Source of the DNA: JAJECS01 sp965198185
Lineage (GTDB): Bacteria > Chloroflexota > UBA11872
DNA length: 64,000 nucleotides
Assembly: GCA_965198185.1 (NCBI GenBank)
Contig: CBDAOU010000002.1
Location: 124,001 to 188,000, forward strand
Direction of reading: 5' to 3'
Shown here: positions 35,007-43,966 of the stretch, piece by piece
How positions within the stretch are numbered: position 1 is the first letter of the stretch
Layout of the letters: each line of letters begins with the position of its first letter
Made by a program: the position numbers and the translations under genes
Notes under the pieces: model-generated
What the model saw: the letters and a program-made list of their open reading frames with translations, nothing else
Databases searched by the model: none
What the model was told of the DNA's origin: nothing

Positions 35007-36080
35007 TCATCGCGTGAAGAGCGGGTGGAAATTCAGGTCGTGACCGAACGCCCGTGGTCCCGTCAGCTCAAGCCCGCGCTCGCTCAGCAGCATTTCCGGC
35101 GCCGGCAGCGCGACGACGGCCACTCGCTGCCCGAAGCGGACCACCTCGGTGCCAATGGCCTCGCCGGAATCCTGATCCAACACACATATCAAGTCCGGCG
35201 TGGTTGCGCACGGCTGCTCGTCGCGCCAGGCCACGGTGAACTCGTTTTGAAACGCGATGCGCATGGTGGTGCCCGCGTAGGTGTCGAGTCCCCCGATGTC
35301 CAGGCGCCCGCGGAGATAGCCATCGGTGGTCTGCCGCTCCACATCCACGACCTTGCCGCGCAGCAGCTCGATGCCGCCTTCTTGCCCTAGGAGTTCGGCC
35401 ACCGGATCGCCATGCTCGGTCTGCGCCTCCCGGACGGTCCGTCCAATGCGCAGCGCCTTGCTGACCGTATGCAGATGCGAGCCGGTCTTCACCTCGTGTC
35501 CCGTTCGCGGCGGGTTGCAGGTCGCGGCAACGGCGCCCAACTCGGTGCAGGCGCGGCGACGCAGGCGTTCCAGCCATTTCCAGTCCGCCGCCTCCGAAAT
35601 GATCACCGTGTTCGGCCGGATGTCGGCCATCACCAGCGGATAGCAGGTGAAGTCCTTGACGGCGAAGCTCGTCATCTGCGCCTCGGGGAAGGCGCGGCCC
35701 ATGGCGTCGGCGTCGACGACCGGCAGCCCCAGCATGGCCGCCGCCATTAGCGGCTGAAACGCGTTGCCGCCGCCAATCTCCCACGGCATCACCGCGGTGA
35801 ATTGGATGCCCGCGTAGGCTTCCATCTCCCGGATCGCCCGGGTCACCGTCGCCGGATCGGTCAGGCGCTCCTCGGCCGGCAGCGGCGACCCCATCTGATT
35901 GACCGCAGCCACATACGCGTCATCCGGCAGATCCATGGGGTCGATGACGTCAACCACGCGGCCTTGCGCGTAGAGCTGCTTGAGGCAGAGGTAGCCGTAG
36001 TAGGGGTCGCCGCCGCCCCCGGTGCCAAGAATCCAGGCACCGACGCGCAGGTCTTCGATGTCGGCCTCGGTCAGCGTCAT
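35007..36080 (-). CDS. DUF917 family protein
   Basis: A 357-residue protein beginning MTLTEADIEDLRVGAWILGT with the DUF917 signature GTGGGGDPYYG. Further conserved pieces: EIGGGNAFQPLMAAAMLGLPVVDADAMGRAFPE (split here as two motifs), SHLHTVSKALRIGRTVREA, and the C-terminal half with PDLICVLDQDSGEAIGTE. Known: DUF917 proteins are usually encoded next to hydantoinase/oxoprolinase subunits, as here. The ATG at 36080 was preferred over a longer frame because the preceding 59 codons lack family similarity. Likely part of the same amide-degrading unit. Confidence 0.85.
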   Translation of the reverse strand: MTLTEADIEDLRVGAWILGTGGGGDPYYGYLCLKQLYAQGRVVDVIDPMDLPDDAYVAAVNQMGSPLPAEERLTDPATVTRAIREMEAYAGIQFTAVMPWEIGGGNAFQPLMAAAMLGLPVVDADAMGRAFPEAQMTSFAVKDFTCYPLVMADIRPNTVIISEAADWKWLERLRRRACTELGAVAATCNPPRTGHEVKTGSHLHTVSKALRIGRTVREAQTEHGDPVAELLGQEGGIELLRGKVVDVERQTTDGYLRGRLDIGGLDTYAGTTMRIAFQNEFTVAWRDEQPCATTPDLICVLDQDSGEAIGTEVVRFGQRVAVVALPAPEMLLSERGLELTGPRAFGHDLNFHPLFTR

Positions 36081-36320
36081 TCGCTCGACGCCCTCGAGGT
36101 CGTAGGCAGCCTGGCCGTCGCTCACGATGGCATGAATCGTACCCCGGTCGCCCTTGACGAAGCTGAACAGTGGCGCCGGATCGATGCCCCAGCGCGGCCC
36201 CGGGGGCCGGCTCACCAGAAGTGGCGGAACCCTCAATCCCCGAGCACTGGTGACCACCGGCGGCGTGGGCCATACTCACGCATCAGCGTGAGGGCATCAC
36301 CCACACAAGGACGAGTTCCA

Positions 36321-37400
36321 ATGTCGGCCTCTGCCCCAACCGTTCCGCAAGCTGCCCGCCTGACCGAGAGCCAGATCGCCCAGTTCAAGCGCACCGGCTA
36401 CGTCGTACTCCCGGGCGTGATCGACCCCGACCTCTGCCGCCAGGCCCGCGATCAAATGTGGGAGACGGTGGCCGAGAGCCGGCCCAGCATGAAGCGCGAC
36501 GACCCCTCCACCTGGGTCCCATTCACCGACGACGAGAAAGCCGGCTACGAGCGGCCCGACGTCGGCGGGGACCCCTATTTTTCCGGCGGCGGCCACCGGA
36601 TGATCATTCGCAACGGCGCGGAGGATCTGCTGCTCGACATCGGTGCCCGCGCCGTGTGGGACATCGCCGAGCAGATGCTCGGCGAAGGCGAGGTCGTGTG
36701 GCCCGGCGGCGTCGATGAGTCAGGCTGCACCAGCGGCCCTTGCTTCATGACCAAGAAGATCGCCGACGGCATGGAAGTCCACATGGGTCCGAAGCGCGAA
36801 GAATGGACCGGCAAGGGCTCAGGCGAAACGGAATACCTGCGGCTTCCCAAGACCGGCCCCCACTGGATGACCGCGCAGGGCACCCGCGGCATGTACTGCA
36901 CCCTGCCGAACAGCCCGGTATCGACCCCGCCCGACTGGCGCGGCGCCCACGCGGGTGAGGGCCTTTACAACACGCGGCAGCTGCTGCAAACCGCGGTCTA
37001 CTTCGACGACGTGCCGCCGGGCGCGGGCGGGCTGATGCTCTTTCCGGGCAGCCACACGCGCATCTGGAACTACTGGGAGGCCAAGAACCACGGGGCGACG
37101 GCGATTGCAAACGGCGAGGACTCGCCCAGGTTTGTGGGCTACACCGATCCCCCGATCGGCGACATCAAGGACGACACCGAACCCGTGATGACCGCGGGAC
37201 CGGCCGGCTCCGTGGTCCTCTGGCACACCATCATGCTGCACCTGGCCGGCTGGAATGAAACCAGCGACATCATCCGCCAGGCCACGCTCTACGGCTTCCA
37301 AAAGACGCCGGAGATCTGGTCCGACAAACGGCTCGCCGCCGGCCCCAAAGGCGACATCTGGGGCGACTGGTCGGACGAGGTTCGGGCGGTGGCGGTGTAG
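36321..37400 (+). CDS. phytanoyl-CoA dioxygenase (PhyH) family protein
   Basis: A 359-residue protein of the Fe(II)/2-oxoglutarate PhyH family. It opens with LTESQIAQFKRTGYVVLPGV, has a metal-site region VYFDDVPPGAGGLMLFPGSHTRIW (given here in part), and ends with GSVVLWHTIMLHLAGWNETSDIIR, which contains the distal His and Arg that bind 2-oxoglutarate. The usual HXD may be replaced; I could not place it with certainty. Known: such enzymes hydroxylate many small molecules, and marine Chloroflexota carry many copies. Divergent from the DUF917 gene. Confidence 0.83.
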   Translation: MSASAPTVPQAARLTESQIAQFKRTGYVVLPGVIDPDLCRQARDQMWETVAESRPSMKRDDPSTWVPFTDDEKAGYERPDVGGDPYFSGGGHRMIIRNGAEDLLLDIGARAVWDIAEQMLGEGEVVWPGGVDESGCTSGPCFMTKKIADGMEVHMGPKREEWTGKGSGETEYLRLPKTGPHWMTAQGTRGMYCTLPNSPVSTPPDWRGAHAGEGLYNTRQLLQTAVYFDDVPPGAGGLMLFPGSHTRIWNYWEAKNHGATAIANGEDSPRFVGYTDPPIGDIKDDTEPVMTAGPAGSVVLWHTIMLHLAGWNETSDIIRQATLYGFQKTPEIWSDKRLAAGPKGDIWGDWSDEVRAVAV

Positions 37401-37434
37401 GCACGGTCCGAACTAGTCGACGGGCGCTGCCCCG

Positions 37435-37500
37435 ATCCGTTCGCCCCCGTATCAAGTACGGGGCGGGCTCTGAGCTTGTCGAAGGGACTAGCGAACGGAT
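37435..37500. repeat. 66-bp inverted-repeat element with nested palindrome
   Basis: Ends ATCCGTTCGC and GCGAACGGAT are perfect inverted repeats. Inside lie CCCCGTATCAAGTACGGGG (37445-37463), itself a hairpin, and TGAGCTTGTCGAAGGG, the core also present in reverse at 21972-22008. It looks like the short repeat with another repeat inserted. Confidence 0.75.
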
Positions 37501-37575
37501 TGGGCCGTAGCGGTCGATACTGGACGCGTGAGATAGCGGCGGAGCGGACCGATCAAAGTACGCGGCATCCATGAC

Positions 37576-38244
37576 ATGGGCGGCGTGCCCGGCTACGGGC
37601 GCGTGGAGCCTGAAGCGGATGAGCCGGCCTTCCATAGCGAGTGGGAGGGCCGGGTGTTCGGGCTCGTGGTCGCGGTGAAGGATGGCCTCTCGCGCCCTCG
37701 GTTGGAGAGCCTCGACCCGGATGAGTACCTGTCCGGCTACTACCAGCGCTGGATGTTCGCCCTCGAGCGCGGGCTCATTGCGCGAGGCGCGCTGAGCGCG
37801 GACGAGTTGGAAGCGAAGACCGAGTATTTTCGAGATCATCTTGGAGCGAACCCGACGCGAAACGTCGACCCGGCGCGGACCGAGCGCGTTCGCGCGGGAA
37901 TGTACCGGCAGCGGCAGGTCCGCCAGCTGTCCGCACAGCCGCCGGCGTTCGCGGTCGGAGACGGCGTGCGAGCCCGCCGAATCCGGCACGGCGGACACAC
38001 TCGATTGCCTGGATATGTCCAGGGGAAGCGTGGGGCAATCCGCGCCGTGTATGCGGTTTACGACCTTCCCGACGACGACCCGGAGAACCAAGCTCTGCCG
38101 GAGCAGCATCTCTACAGCGTCAGGTTCGAGGGGCCCGAGCTGTGGGGGCCGTCGGCGGAGGTGGGCACGGCCTGCTACATCGATATGTGGGAGGGCTACC
38201 TCGAGCCCATCGGTTCAGTCAGCGCCGAACGGAGCGACACGTGA
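37576..38244 (+). CDS. nthB: nitrile hydratase beta subunit
   Basis: A 222-residue product with the beta-subunit pattern: GGVPGYGRVEPEADEPAFHS, EWEGRVFGLVVAV, SGYYQRWMFALERGLIARG, FAVGDGVRARRI, HTRLPGYVQGKRGAI, and LYSVRFEGPELWG. Known: it pairs with the alpha subunit to hydrate nitriles to amides. The conserved opening (G-I-H-D-M-G-G) extends upstream of the first ATG: in frame from 37552 one reads IKVRGIHDMGG, with ATC at the expected start and GGAG seven bases before it. The start given is the first standard codon; the true one may be 37552. Confidence 0.88.
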   Translation: MGGVPGYGRVEPEADEPAFHSEWEGRVFGLVVAVKDGLSRPRLESLDPDEYLSGYYQRWMFALERGLIARGALSADELEAKTEYFRDHLGANPTRNVDPARTERVRAGMYRQRQVRQLSAQPPAFAVGDGVRARRIRHGGHTRLPGYVQGKRGAIRAVYAVYDLPDDDPENQALPEQHLYSVRFEGPELWGPSAEVGTACYIDMWEGYLEPIGSVSAERSDT

Positions 38245-38909
38245 GCGGCGACCACAACGGCCACCACCATCCAGAGCCGGAGTCATACGCGGCGCTGCGC
38301 ACCAGGGCGTTGGAGTCGCTCCTGGTTGAGAAGGGCATCGTGACCACTGATGCCATCGACGAGATCGTGCGCATGTACGAGCAAGACATCGGGCCGCTGA
38401 ACGGCGCCCAAGTAGTGGCCAGGGCGTGGGTCGCCCCCGAATACAAGCGACGCTTGCTCGAAAACGGCACCGCGGCTATCGCCGAGCTTGGCTTCGGCGG
38501 TGCGGAGGGGGCGGAAATCGTGGTGTTGGACAGCACGCCCACGGTCCACAACGTTGTCGTGTGCACGCTCTGCTCGTGCTATCCGTGGCCGGTGCTCGGC
38601 TTGCCGCCGACCTGGTACAAGGACGCGGCCTACCGATCCCGCGTGGTTCTGGAGCCCCGCGCGGTGCTGCGAGAGTTTGGACTCGACGTTGATGCCTCGA
38701 AGGAGATCCGGGTGTGGGACAGCACTGCATCCATTCGCTACATGGTGCTGCCGGAGCGCCCCGACGGCACGGGGGATCTGCCGGAGGAAAAGCTGGCCGA
38801 GCTGGTCACGCGCGACTCGATGATCGGCGTGGGAGTGGCGAGGTCCGGGTCCGAGATTGCCTCGGAGACCACTGATCAAGTCCCTTCCACCTTCAAGGGG
38901 GAAGGTTAG
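38241..38909 (+). CDS. nthA: nitrile hydratase alpha subunit, cobalt type
   Basis: A 222-residue product from GTG 38241, overlapping the beta stop as GTGA. The metal-binding sequence is VCTLCSCYPW; Thr in CTLCSC marks the cobalt-type enzymes (iron types have Ser). Other family segments: RTRALESLLVEKGIVTTDAI, GPLNGAQVVARAWVAPEYKR, LPPTWYKDAAYRSRVVLEPR, REFGLDV. The order beta then alpha is that of many cobalt-type operons. The last 20 residues or so (after GVGVAR) come from an intergenic repeat and are probably not part of the functional protein. Confidence 0.92.
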   Translation: MSGDHNGHHHPEPESYAALRTRALESLLVEKGIVTTDAIDEIVRMYEQDIGPLNGAQVVARAWVAPEYKRRLLENGTAAIAELGFGGAEGAEIVVLDSTPTVHNVVVCTLCSCYPWPVLGLPPTWYKDAAYRSRVVLEPRAVLREFGLDVDASKEIRVWDSTASIRYMVLPERPDGTGDLPEEKLAELVTRDSMIGVGVARSGSEIASETTDQVPSTFKGEG

Positions 38910-38920
38910 GATGGGGGTCA
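38881..38920. repeat. dispersed repeat CCTTCAAGGGGGAAGGTTAG...
   Basis: CTTCCACCTTCAAGGGGGAA followed by GGTTAGGATGGGGGT resembles a frequent interspersed repeat of bacterial genomes. It overlaps the 3' end of the nitrile hydratase alpha gene and supplies its final codons and stop. Confidence 0.6.
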
Positions 38921-39035
38921 GAGGCGGACGTTCCAGCTGGGGCGTGCGGCGAGCCCCTCGCTGGTGGCTGCGGGCGTCGCTATCACGGCGAAACCGTTCG
39001 AAACTTCCCTTGATGCCTGATCCTGAAGAGCACCA

Positions 39036-39371
39036 ATGAGTAGACCGCCCGACCGCGGGATATCGGACATGACAGGCAATGAGGCGCTGCCCCGGAAGAA
39101 TGGTGAGCTTGTCTTCAATCAGCCCTGGGAAGGCCGGGCATTCGGTCTGGCCGCCGCCTTGACCGAGGGCGGCGTCTACGACTGGGCGGACTTTCGCGAC
39201 AAGCTCGTTGAGGTGACCGCGGCCGGCGAGAACCACGGAGAGCAGACCGGCTACTACCAGCGATGGTTCCGGGCCCTGGAGCGGCTGGCTCTGGACCGCG
39301 GCCTTGTCACCTCAGCGGAGCTGGACGCGAGAACCGAGGCGCTTGCTTCTGACAAGCGCGGCGACCATTGA
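39036..39371 (+). CDS. nitrile hydratase accessory protein (beta-subunit N-terminal homologue)
   Basis: A 111-residue protein that resembles the first half of the beta subunit: ELVFNQPWEGRAFGLAAALT, WADFRDKLVEV, then TGYYQRWFRALERLALDRGL followed by VTSAELDART. Known: cobalt-type nitrile hydratases need a small activator of this kind (NhlE/P14K-type), which forms a complex with the alpha subunit and delivers cobalt. Located 126 bases after the alpha gene. Alternative start at 39069 (MTGNEALPRKNG). Confidence 0.85.
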   Translation: MSRPPDRGISDMTGNEALPRKNGELVFNQPWEGRAFGLAAALTEGGVYDWADFRDKLVEVTAAGENHGEQTGYYQRWFRALERLALDRGLVTSAELDARTEALASDKRGDH

Positions 39372-39387
39372 TTCGCGCAGTTCCGGT

Positions 39388-42300
39388 CTAGCTGCCCGTC
39401 ACGGTCACGCTCTGGCCCAGGGTCTCCCCGCGCCAGTCGGGGTTGTAGTACGAGTAGACCTGCGACGTGACCGGCTGCGCCCGGACGGGATAGAGCGCCA
39501 CCGCGTCGAACGTGAGCTGCAGTGAGTCGCCGGGCGACATGTCGTCGATGTACAGGATCACCTTCCGTCCGGCCACGTCATAGCGTTTGAGCTTGGGATG
39601 CTCCTCCAGCAGCGCCTCAATCGTCTCCGCCACCGGGGCGAATCCCGTCGGCACCGAGACGTCCAGCACGACCATGCCCGCGGCGATTGGATCTGGCGGG
39701 GTGAACCGGACAGCAACGGACACCGCAATCAGGTCGTCAACCTCGATGTCCTCGGCGCTGTAGTCGACCTCGATCGTGAACATGTCGTTCGCTGCGGGAT
39801 CGACTTCGGGCCGGTTGAACCGTCGCACCACCTGTGCCACGACTTTGCCCTTCCCCTCCGCCGATAGCTCGAGGTTCGCGCCCACGGGCACGTCCAGGAT
39901 CTGGATCACGTCGAAGTTGCTCTCGTTGACGTCGACCGTCTTGCTCCAATCGCCCGAGGTGAGGGTGACGGTCATGTCGACGTCGGCTCCGCCAAGCGAG
40001 GCGGACGCGATCAGCGCCTGCAGGCCCACCACCGTGTCTTGCGTGGACCCGAACCCGCCGAAGGCGTTGCGCTGCGAAACCAGCCAGCGAGCCGCATTGG
40101 ATGCGGCGGCAAAGTTGCCGTGTTCGAGCAGGGCGAGCGTGGCGTAGCCCGTGGTCTCAACCGCGGCGCTGGACTGGGGATGGCTATAGCGTCCACTCGC
40201 GGAGGCCTCCGAACCCGCGCCCCAGTGCAAGCCGTTCTCATCCTCCGTCGCCATGGCGATTAGCTGCGCGTGGGCCTCGCCGGCGCGACCGCTGTCGCCC
40301 AGTGCGAGGGCGTAGGCGACGATGGCCATGGTGTAGGGATCGTCGATGCCGTCCAACTGACGCTCGAGAAAGGCCAGCGCCGCGGACGCGCTTGCGGTGG
40401 CGCCCGCTTCCTGCAGGGCAATGGCCACGTAGGCGGTCAATGCGGTGTTCCCCTGCAGCCCGCCCAGGAGCTCCTGATGATGGAGGAACCCCACCGGCTC
40501 GAATGATCCGTCCGGTCGTTGATGCCGCAGGATCCAGTCCGCCGCGCTCCGCAGAACCTCTTCGTCAATGAAAATCAGTCCCTCGGCCTGCGCGAAGGTC
40601 TTCAGCACGAATGCCGTGAGCCAGAGGCTGCCCGATGGGTCGCTGTCGCCAAAGGCCGAGAAGCTGCCGTCGGCTCGGCGGTAGGTCAGCTCGCGTTGAT
40701 AGCCGGTCACCATCAGGCGCTCCGCCTTGGCGAGCACGTCGGGTTTGATCTGGCCAGTTTCCTCGAGATATCTGGCGACGAAGACATTCGGCGCGAACAG
40801 GATCATGTTCTGCTCGCCGCAGCCGAATGGCATTTGCAGCAGCCCTTCCAGCCCTTCGATGGTCTGGCTCAGGTAGCTCCCGGTAAGGGTGACGCGAGTT
40901 CGAGCCGACCCTGGAATCGATCCGCCGGGCGTTTCGTTGTCAAACGTGAGGTGCTCGCCGGCCGAGATGATCCGGTTCTCGACGGTCTCGTGACGGACAC
41001 CCTCCGGCTCGACCAAGAGGTCTCTGATAACGGCGTCAGCCGACTCGCGGCTGCGCGCGGTGACCTTGAGCGGCACGCTGCCAAGCTCGGTGAGCCGAAT
41101 GTTGAACGCCAGCCCGCCGATGTCGCTCGGACCCACCATGATCGTCTTGGTCGCGGCGTCGAGCAGCTCGTAGCTCTCGGATTCGTCCAGCTCCACGAAG
41201 AATTCCTGGGGTTCATCGAGATAGTTGTACAGCGCGACCTTGACTGGGAACTCCTCGCCTCGAATTGCCGAGTAGGGCAAGTCCACCTGCAAGAAGAATG
41301 GTTGAAAGACGCGCAGCTCGGCCTCGGCAACGCCCAGGCCATGCTCCTTGGACAGCGCCACCCCTCGCAGCATCCAGGTCGTGATGCTGTCGGGAGCTTC
41401 GGCCGGCAGGGTTGCCTTCCCGGCGTCGTCCGTCATCACGTTGGCCCACAGCCAGGTCTCCGGGAAGAACTGGCGCACGCGCTGCACCTCCGCCAGGCCC
41501 TCAGTCTCCGGGGAGGCAGCTGGTGCCGAGGCAGGAGCGGGCGCTGCTGTGGCCTCAAGGGCGACGACCTTCTCGACTTCCACCTCGCGGACCACCTCGC
41601 GCATCATCTCTGGCTGGGGCTCTGGGGGCTTTTCATACTCCTTGCCCTGGGGAATCTCCATGCTGGACATCACCACTAGGCCCGCCTTTTCGAACGTTTC
41701 TTCGGCGCCTTCCGTCCACGCCCGGTCGAAAACCCAGGCGTCGTGAAGCTCGACTCGGGGCTGCATGTACAAACGCTCCAGCTCGGCGAAGACTTGATGT
41801 AGGTTCAAGCGGTTCTCCGCGAGGATGAACACGGAGCGGTCCACCGCCGCCAGCCCCACCTTGGACGGCCCTTGGGTGGTCACGTTGATGTCAACCGATT
41901 CACCGGGGCGGGCTTCGCTGCTGCTGAAGCCGACATTCATCTCCATCGGATAGCGGGCGGTGACATCGAACGGGATGTAGTCCGCCGCAACTTCGCTGTT
42001 GGGGAGGATTTGATACACCACCAGTCGTGACGACGGCGCCATGATGGGCGTGAGGCCGAAGGCAATGTCGCGCGCACGCGACACGCCGGAGAAAACCACC
42101 CGGCCCCTGGCCATCACCTCGTAGTAGACGTTCCCCGCTGCGTTGGTCGAGTAGACCTTGAAACGGGCCTGGCCTCCGACCTCGAGCGGCCCGACGTCGG
42201 ACTGCTCGACGTGAATGAAGCTGCTGGACGGTGAGTAGCTCGCTTTGATGGCGACGAAGTCGGATGCCTCGCGGTCGAGCCAGCCATTACGGAGTAGCCC

Positions 42301-43692
42301 TGCCCGCGAATCGAGGGTAAGGGCCACCGCATCCTTCGGGGGAGTTATTCGGAGCAGCCGCTTCCCCCGCTCCGTCTCGGTTCGGAAGGAATAGCTTTCG
42401 ATGCTCTCCAAATCCTTGCCGATAAAGTCGACGTCGACCCTGACGATGCGGTCGAGTGGCCTGTTATCTGGGGTCTCCGTCACCAGGAGGAATGAGAACG
42501 GCAGGCTCGGCTTGAAGGTGTGGCTCTCGGGGATGATCCGCAGGTTCACGGGCGCTCGGGCAACGGTGAGCAGCCGCGACGTGTGCTCGACATATCCCGT
42601 GGATTTCTCTCGCACGGTCACGTCAAGGGCCAGATTCCCCTGGCCTCCCGCGGCGGGGACGCCGGCCACGTAGCCCACCGCCGGCAGCTCGAAGGGGCTT
42701 GCACCGTCGATGTCCGTGGTGAAGGTCGCAAACTCCTCCCATGTCCCGACGTAGCGGGAGGCGACTATCTCCACCTCGCCCTTGACCGGCTTGCCGAAGC
42801 TGTACTCGGCAGCCACTGTTCCGGTGACGGGCTCATTTGCCAAAACCCAGCTCTTAGGAACGTCTACGACGACTTCATACTTAGGCAGTGAATACCTATC
42901 AACCGTCACGTCAAGTTGTGTCGTCTGCTCGTCGGACGCAGCCGTGACTTTCCAGATTCCCAGGTTGGGCTCCGACGAAAGGGGCATCGCAAAGTTGGTC
43001 ATGCCGAAATCGTCGGACATGGATACTTCGCGGAAGATCTTGTTCCCCTTGGCATCCTGAATCTCGACCGTGATTTCGCCGGGGAGGGGCTTGAGCTCCG
43101 GACCGAGCTGCAAGACTCGAATGAGGATCTCCTGTCCGGGCCTGTAGATCGGTTTGTCGGTCTCGAGTAGAAGCACCGGATTTCGTCGTTCGATGCGCAC
43201 CCACGCTCGTTCGACAAAGCCTTGACCACTGACTTTGAGCTCATAGTCCCCGGGGAATACCTCAGGAACTTGGAGCGCGACCATGCCGCTGCCTTCGATA
43301 TTGGCCTGGGTGCGAGCCAAGCTGTTCCCACGGTGCAGAAGTTCCACAAGCACCTCGCCCTTGGCGGGGTCCTGTCCGTCGAACAAGGAGACGGACACGC
43401 TCTCCGTTTGTCCCGCGCGTAGGACGGCCGGGGCAAGGGCGATGTAGCCGTCAACCTTGTCCGAAAGCGGAAGTCTCGCGATGCGTTCCACCGGCGCGGG
43501 CGTCGTGGCACTTCCTGGTGGCGCGGGCGTCGAGGTCGGATCGTCCGATGGCGCGGGCGTCCGCAAGCTGTCCGTCACGACCGGAGTTGGAGATTTCTGC
43601 GCCGGCTCGGCGGCGGGCGAATCGCCGCAGTCTGCGGCGGCCAGTCCAAGGATGGCTATCACGGCAAAGAAGGTGGCCAGCGTCAGACGCAT
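39388..43692 (-). CDS. alpha-2-macroglobulin family protein with thioester motif
   Basis: A 1,434-residue exported protein from ATG 43692 (MRLTLATFFAVIAILGLAAA, then Cys in ADCGDS, a possible lipid anchor). The order of domains fits the family: MG1-MG6 (LLLETDKPIYRPGQEILIRV), a low-complexity stretch ATAAPAPASAPAASPETEG like a bait region, FFPETWLWANVMTDDAGKA, then the thioester site PFGCGEQNMILFAPNVFVAR, helical TED repeats (FGGFGSTQDTVVGLQALIA), and the receptor-binding-like C-terminus. Known: these proteins trap proteases by a conformational change and covalent link through the Cys-Gln thioester. FPETW and GCGEQNM..FAPN resemble animal members more than E. coli YfhM-type. Confidence 0.92.
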   Translation of the reverse strand: MRLTLATFFAVIAILGLAAADCGDSPAAEPAQKSPTPVVTDSLRTPAPSDDPTSTPAPPGSATTPAPVERIARLPLSDKVDGYIALAPAVLRAGQTESVSVSLFDGQDPAKGEVLVELLHRGNSLARTQANIEGSGMVALQVPEVFPGDYELKVSGQGFVERAWVRIERRNPVLLLETDKPIYRPGQEILIRVLQLGPELKPLPGEITVEIQDAKGNKIFREVSMSDDFGMTNFAMPLSSEPNLGIWKVTAASDEQTTQLDVTVDRYSLPKYEVVVDVPKSWVLANEPVTGTVAAEYSFGKPVKGEVEIVASRYVGTWEEFATFTTDIDGASPFELPAVGYVAGVPAAGGQGNLALDVTVREKSTGYVEHTSRLLTVARAPVNLRIIPESHTFKPSLPFSFLLVTETPDNRPLDRIVRVDVDFIGKDLESIESYSFRTETERGKRLLRITPPKDAVALTLDSRAGLLRNGWLDREASDFVAIKASYSPSSSFIHVEQSDVGPLEVGGQARFKVYSTNAAGNVYYEVMARGRVVFSGVSRARDIAFGLTPIMAPSSRLVVYQILPNSEVAADYIPFDVTARYPMEMNVGFSSSEARPGESVDINVTTQGPSKVGLAAVDRSVFILAENRLNLHQVFAELERLYMQPRVELHDAWVFDRAWTEGAEETFEKAGLVVMSSMEIPQGKEYEKPPEPQPEMMREVVREVEVEKVVALEATAAPAPASAPAASPETEGLAEVQRVRQFFPETWLWANVMTDDAGKATLPAEAPDSITTWMLRGVALSKEHGLGVAEAELRVFQPFFLQVDLPYSAIRGEEFPVKVALYNYLDEPQEFFVELDESESYELLDAATKTIMVGPSDIGGLAFNIRLTELGSVPLKVTARSRESADAVIRDLLVEPEGVRHETVENRIISAGEHLTFDNETPGGSIPGSARTRVTLTGSYLSQTIEGLEGLLQMPFGCGEQNMILFAPNVFVARYLEETGQIKPDVLAKAERLMVTGYQRELTYRRADGSFSAFGDSDPSGSLWLTAFVLKTFAQAEGLIFIDEEVLRSAADWILRHQRPDGSFEPVGFLHHQELLGGLQGNTALTAYVAIALQEAGATASASAALAFLERQLDGIDDPYTMAIVAYALALGDSGRAGEAHAQLIAMATEDENGLHWGAGSEASASGRYSHPQSSAAVETTGYATLALLEHGNFAAASNAARWLVSQRNAFGGFGSTQDTVVGLQALIASASLGGADVDMTVTLTSGDWSKTVDVNESNFDVIQILDVPVGANLELSAEGKGKVVAQVVRRFNRPEVDPAANDMFTIEVDYSAEDIEVDDLIAVSVAVRFTPPDPIAAGMVVLDVSVPTGFAPVAETIEALLEEHPKLKRYDVAGRKVILYIDDMSPGDSLQLTFDAVALYPVRAQPVTSQVYSYYNPDWRGETLGQSVTVTGS

Positions 43693-43966
43693 TTGGAACC
43701 TCCGAGGGCTTGCGGCCACGTGGCCGCGAGAGGTGGCGTTGATACGTTCGCCAGCCCAGAGAACGAGAATGAGCACTGCGGGAGTCTGGCCGTCGGTGTG
43801 TCGGCAAGTGCCGTCATAGTGGTCGTCTCGGGAGTGGGAGGCCGCCTTTCACCAGACACTACGCGCATTTCGACGGATTCGTTCCATGCCCGAGTCACTA
43901 TTCTCAAGTCGGCAGGCTCGGACCGCTTGTATATCATCGCGCTCACGCCGTCTCGGAGCGCCGCGC

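Noticed and set aside
40519..41679. A 386-codon open frame on the plus strand
   Set aside because: Antisense to the alpha-2-macroglobulin gene, which has clear domains throughout this part.
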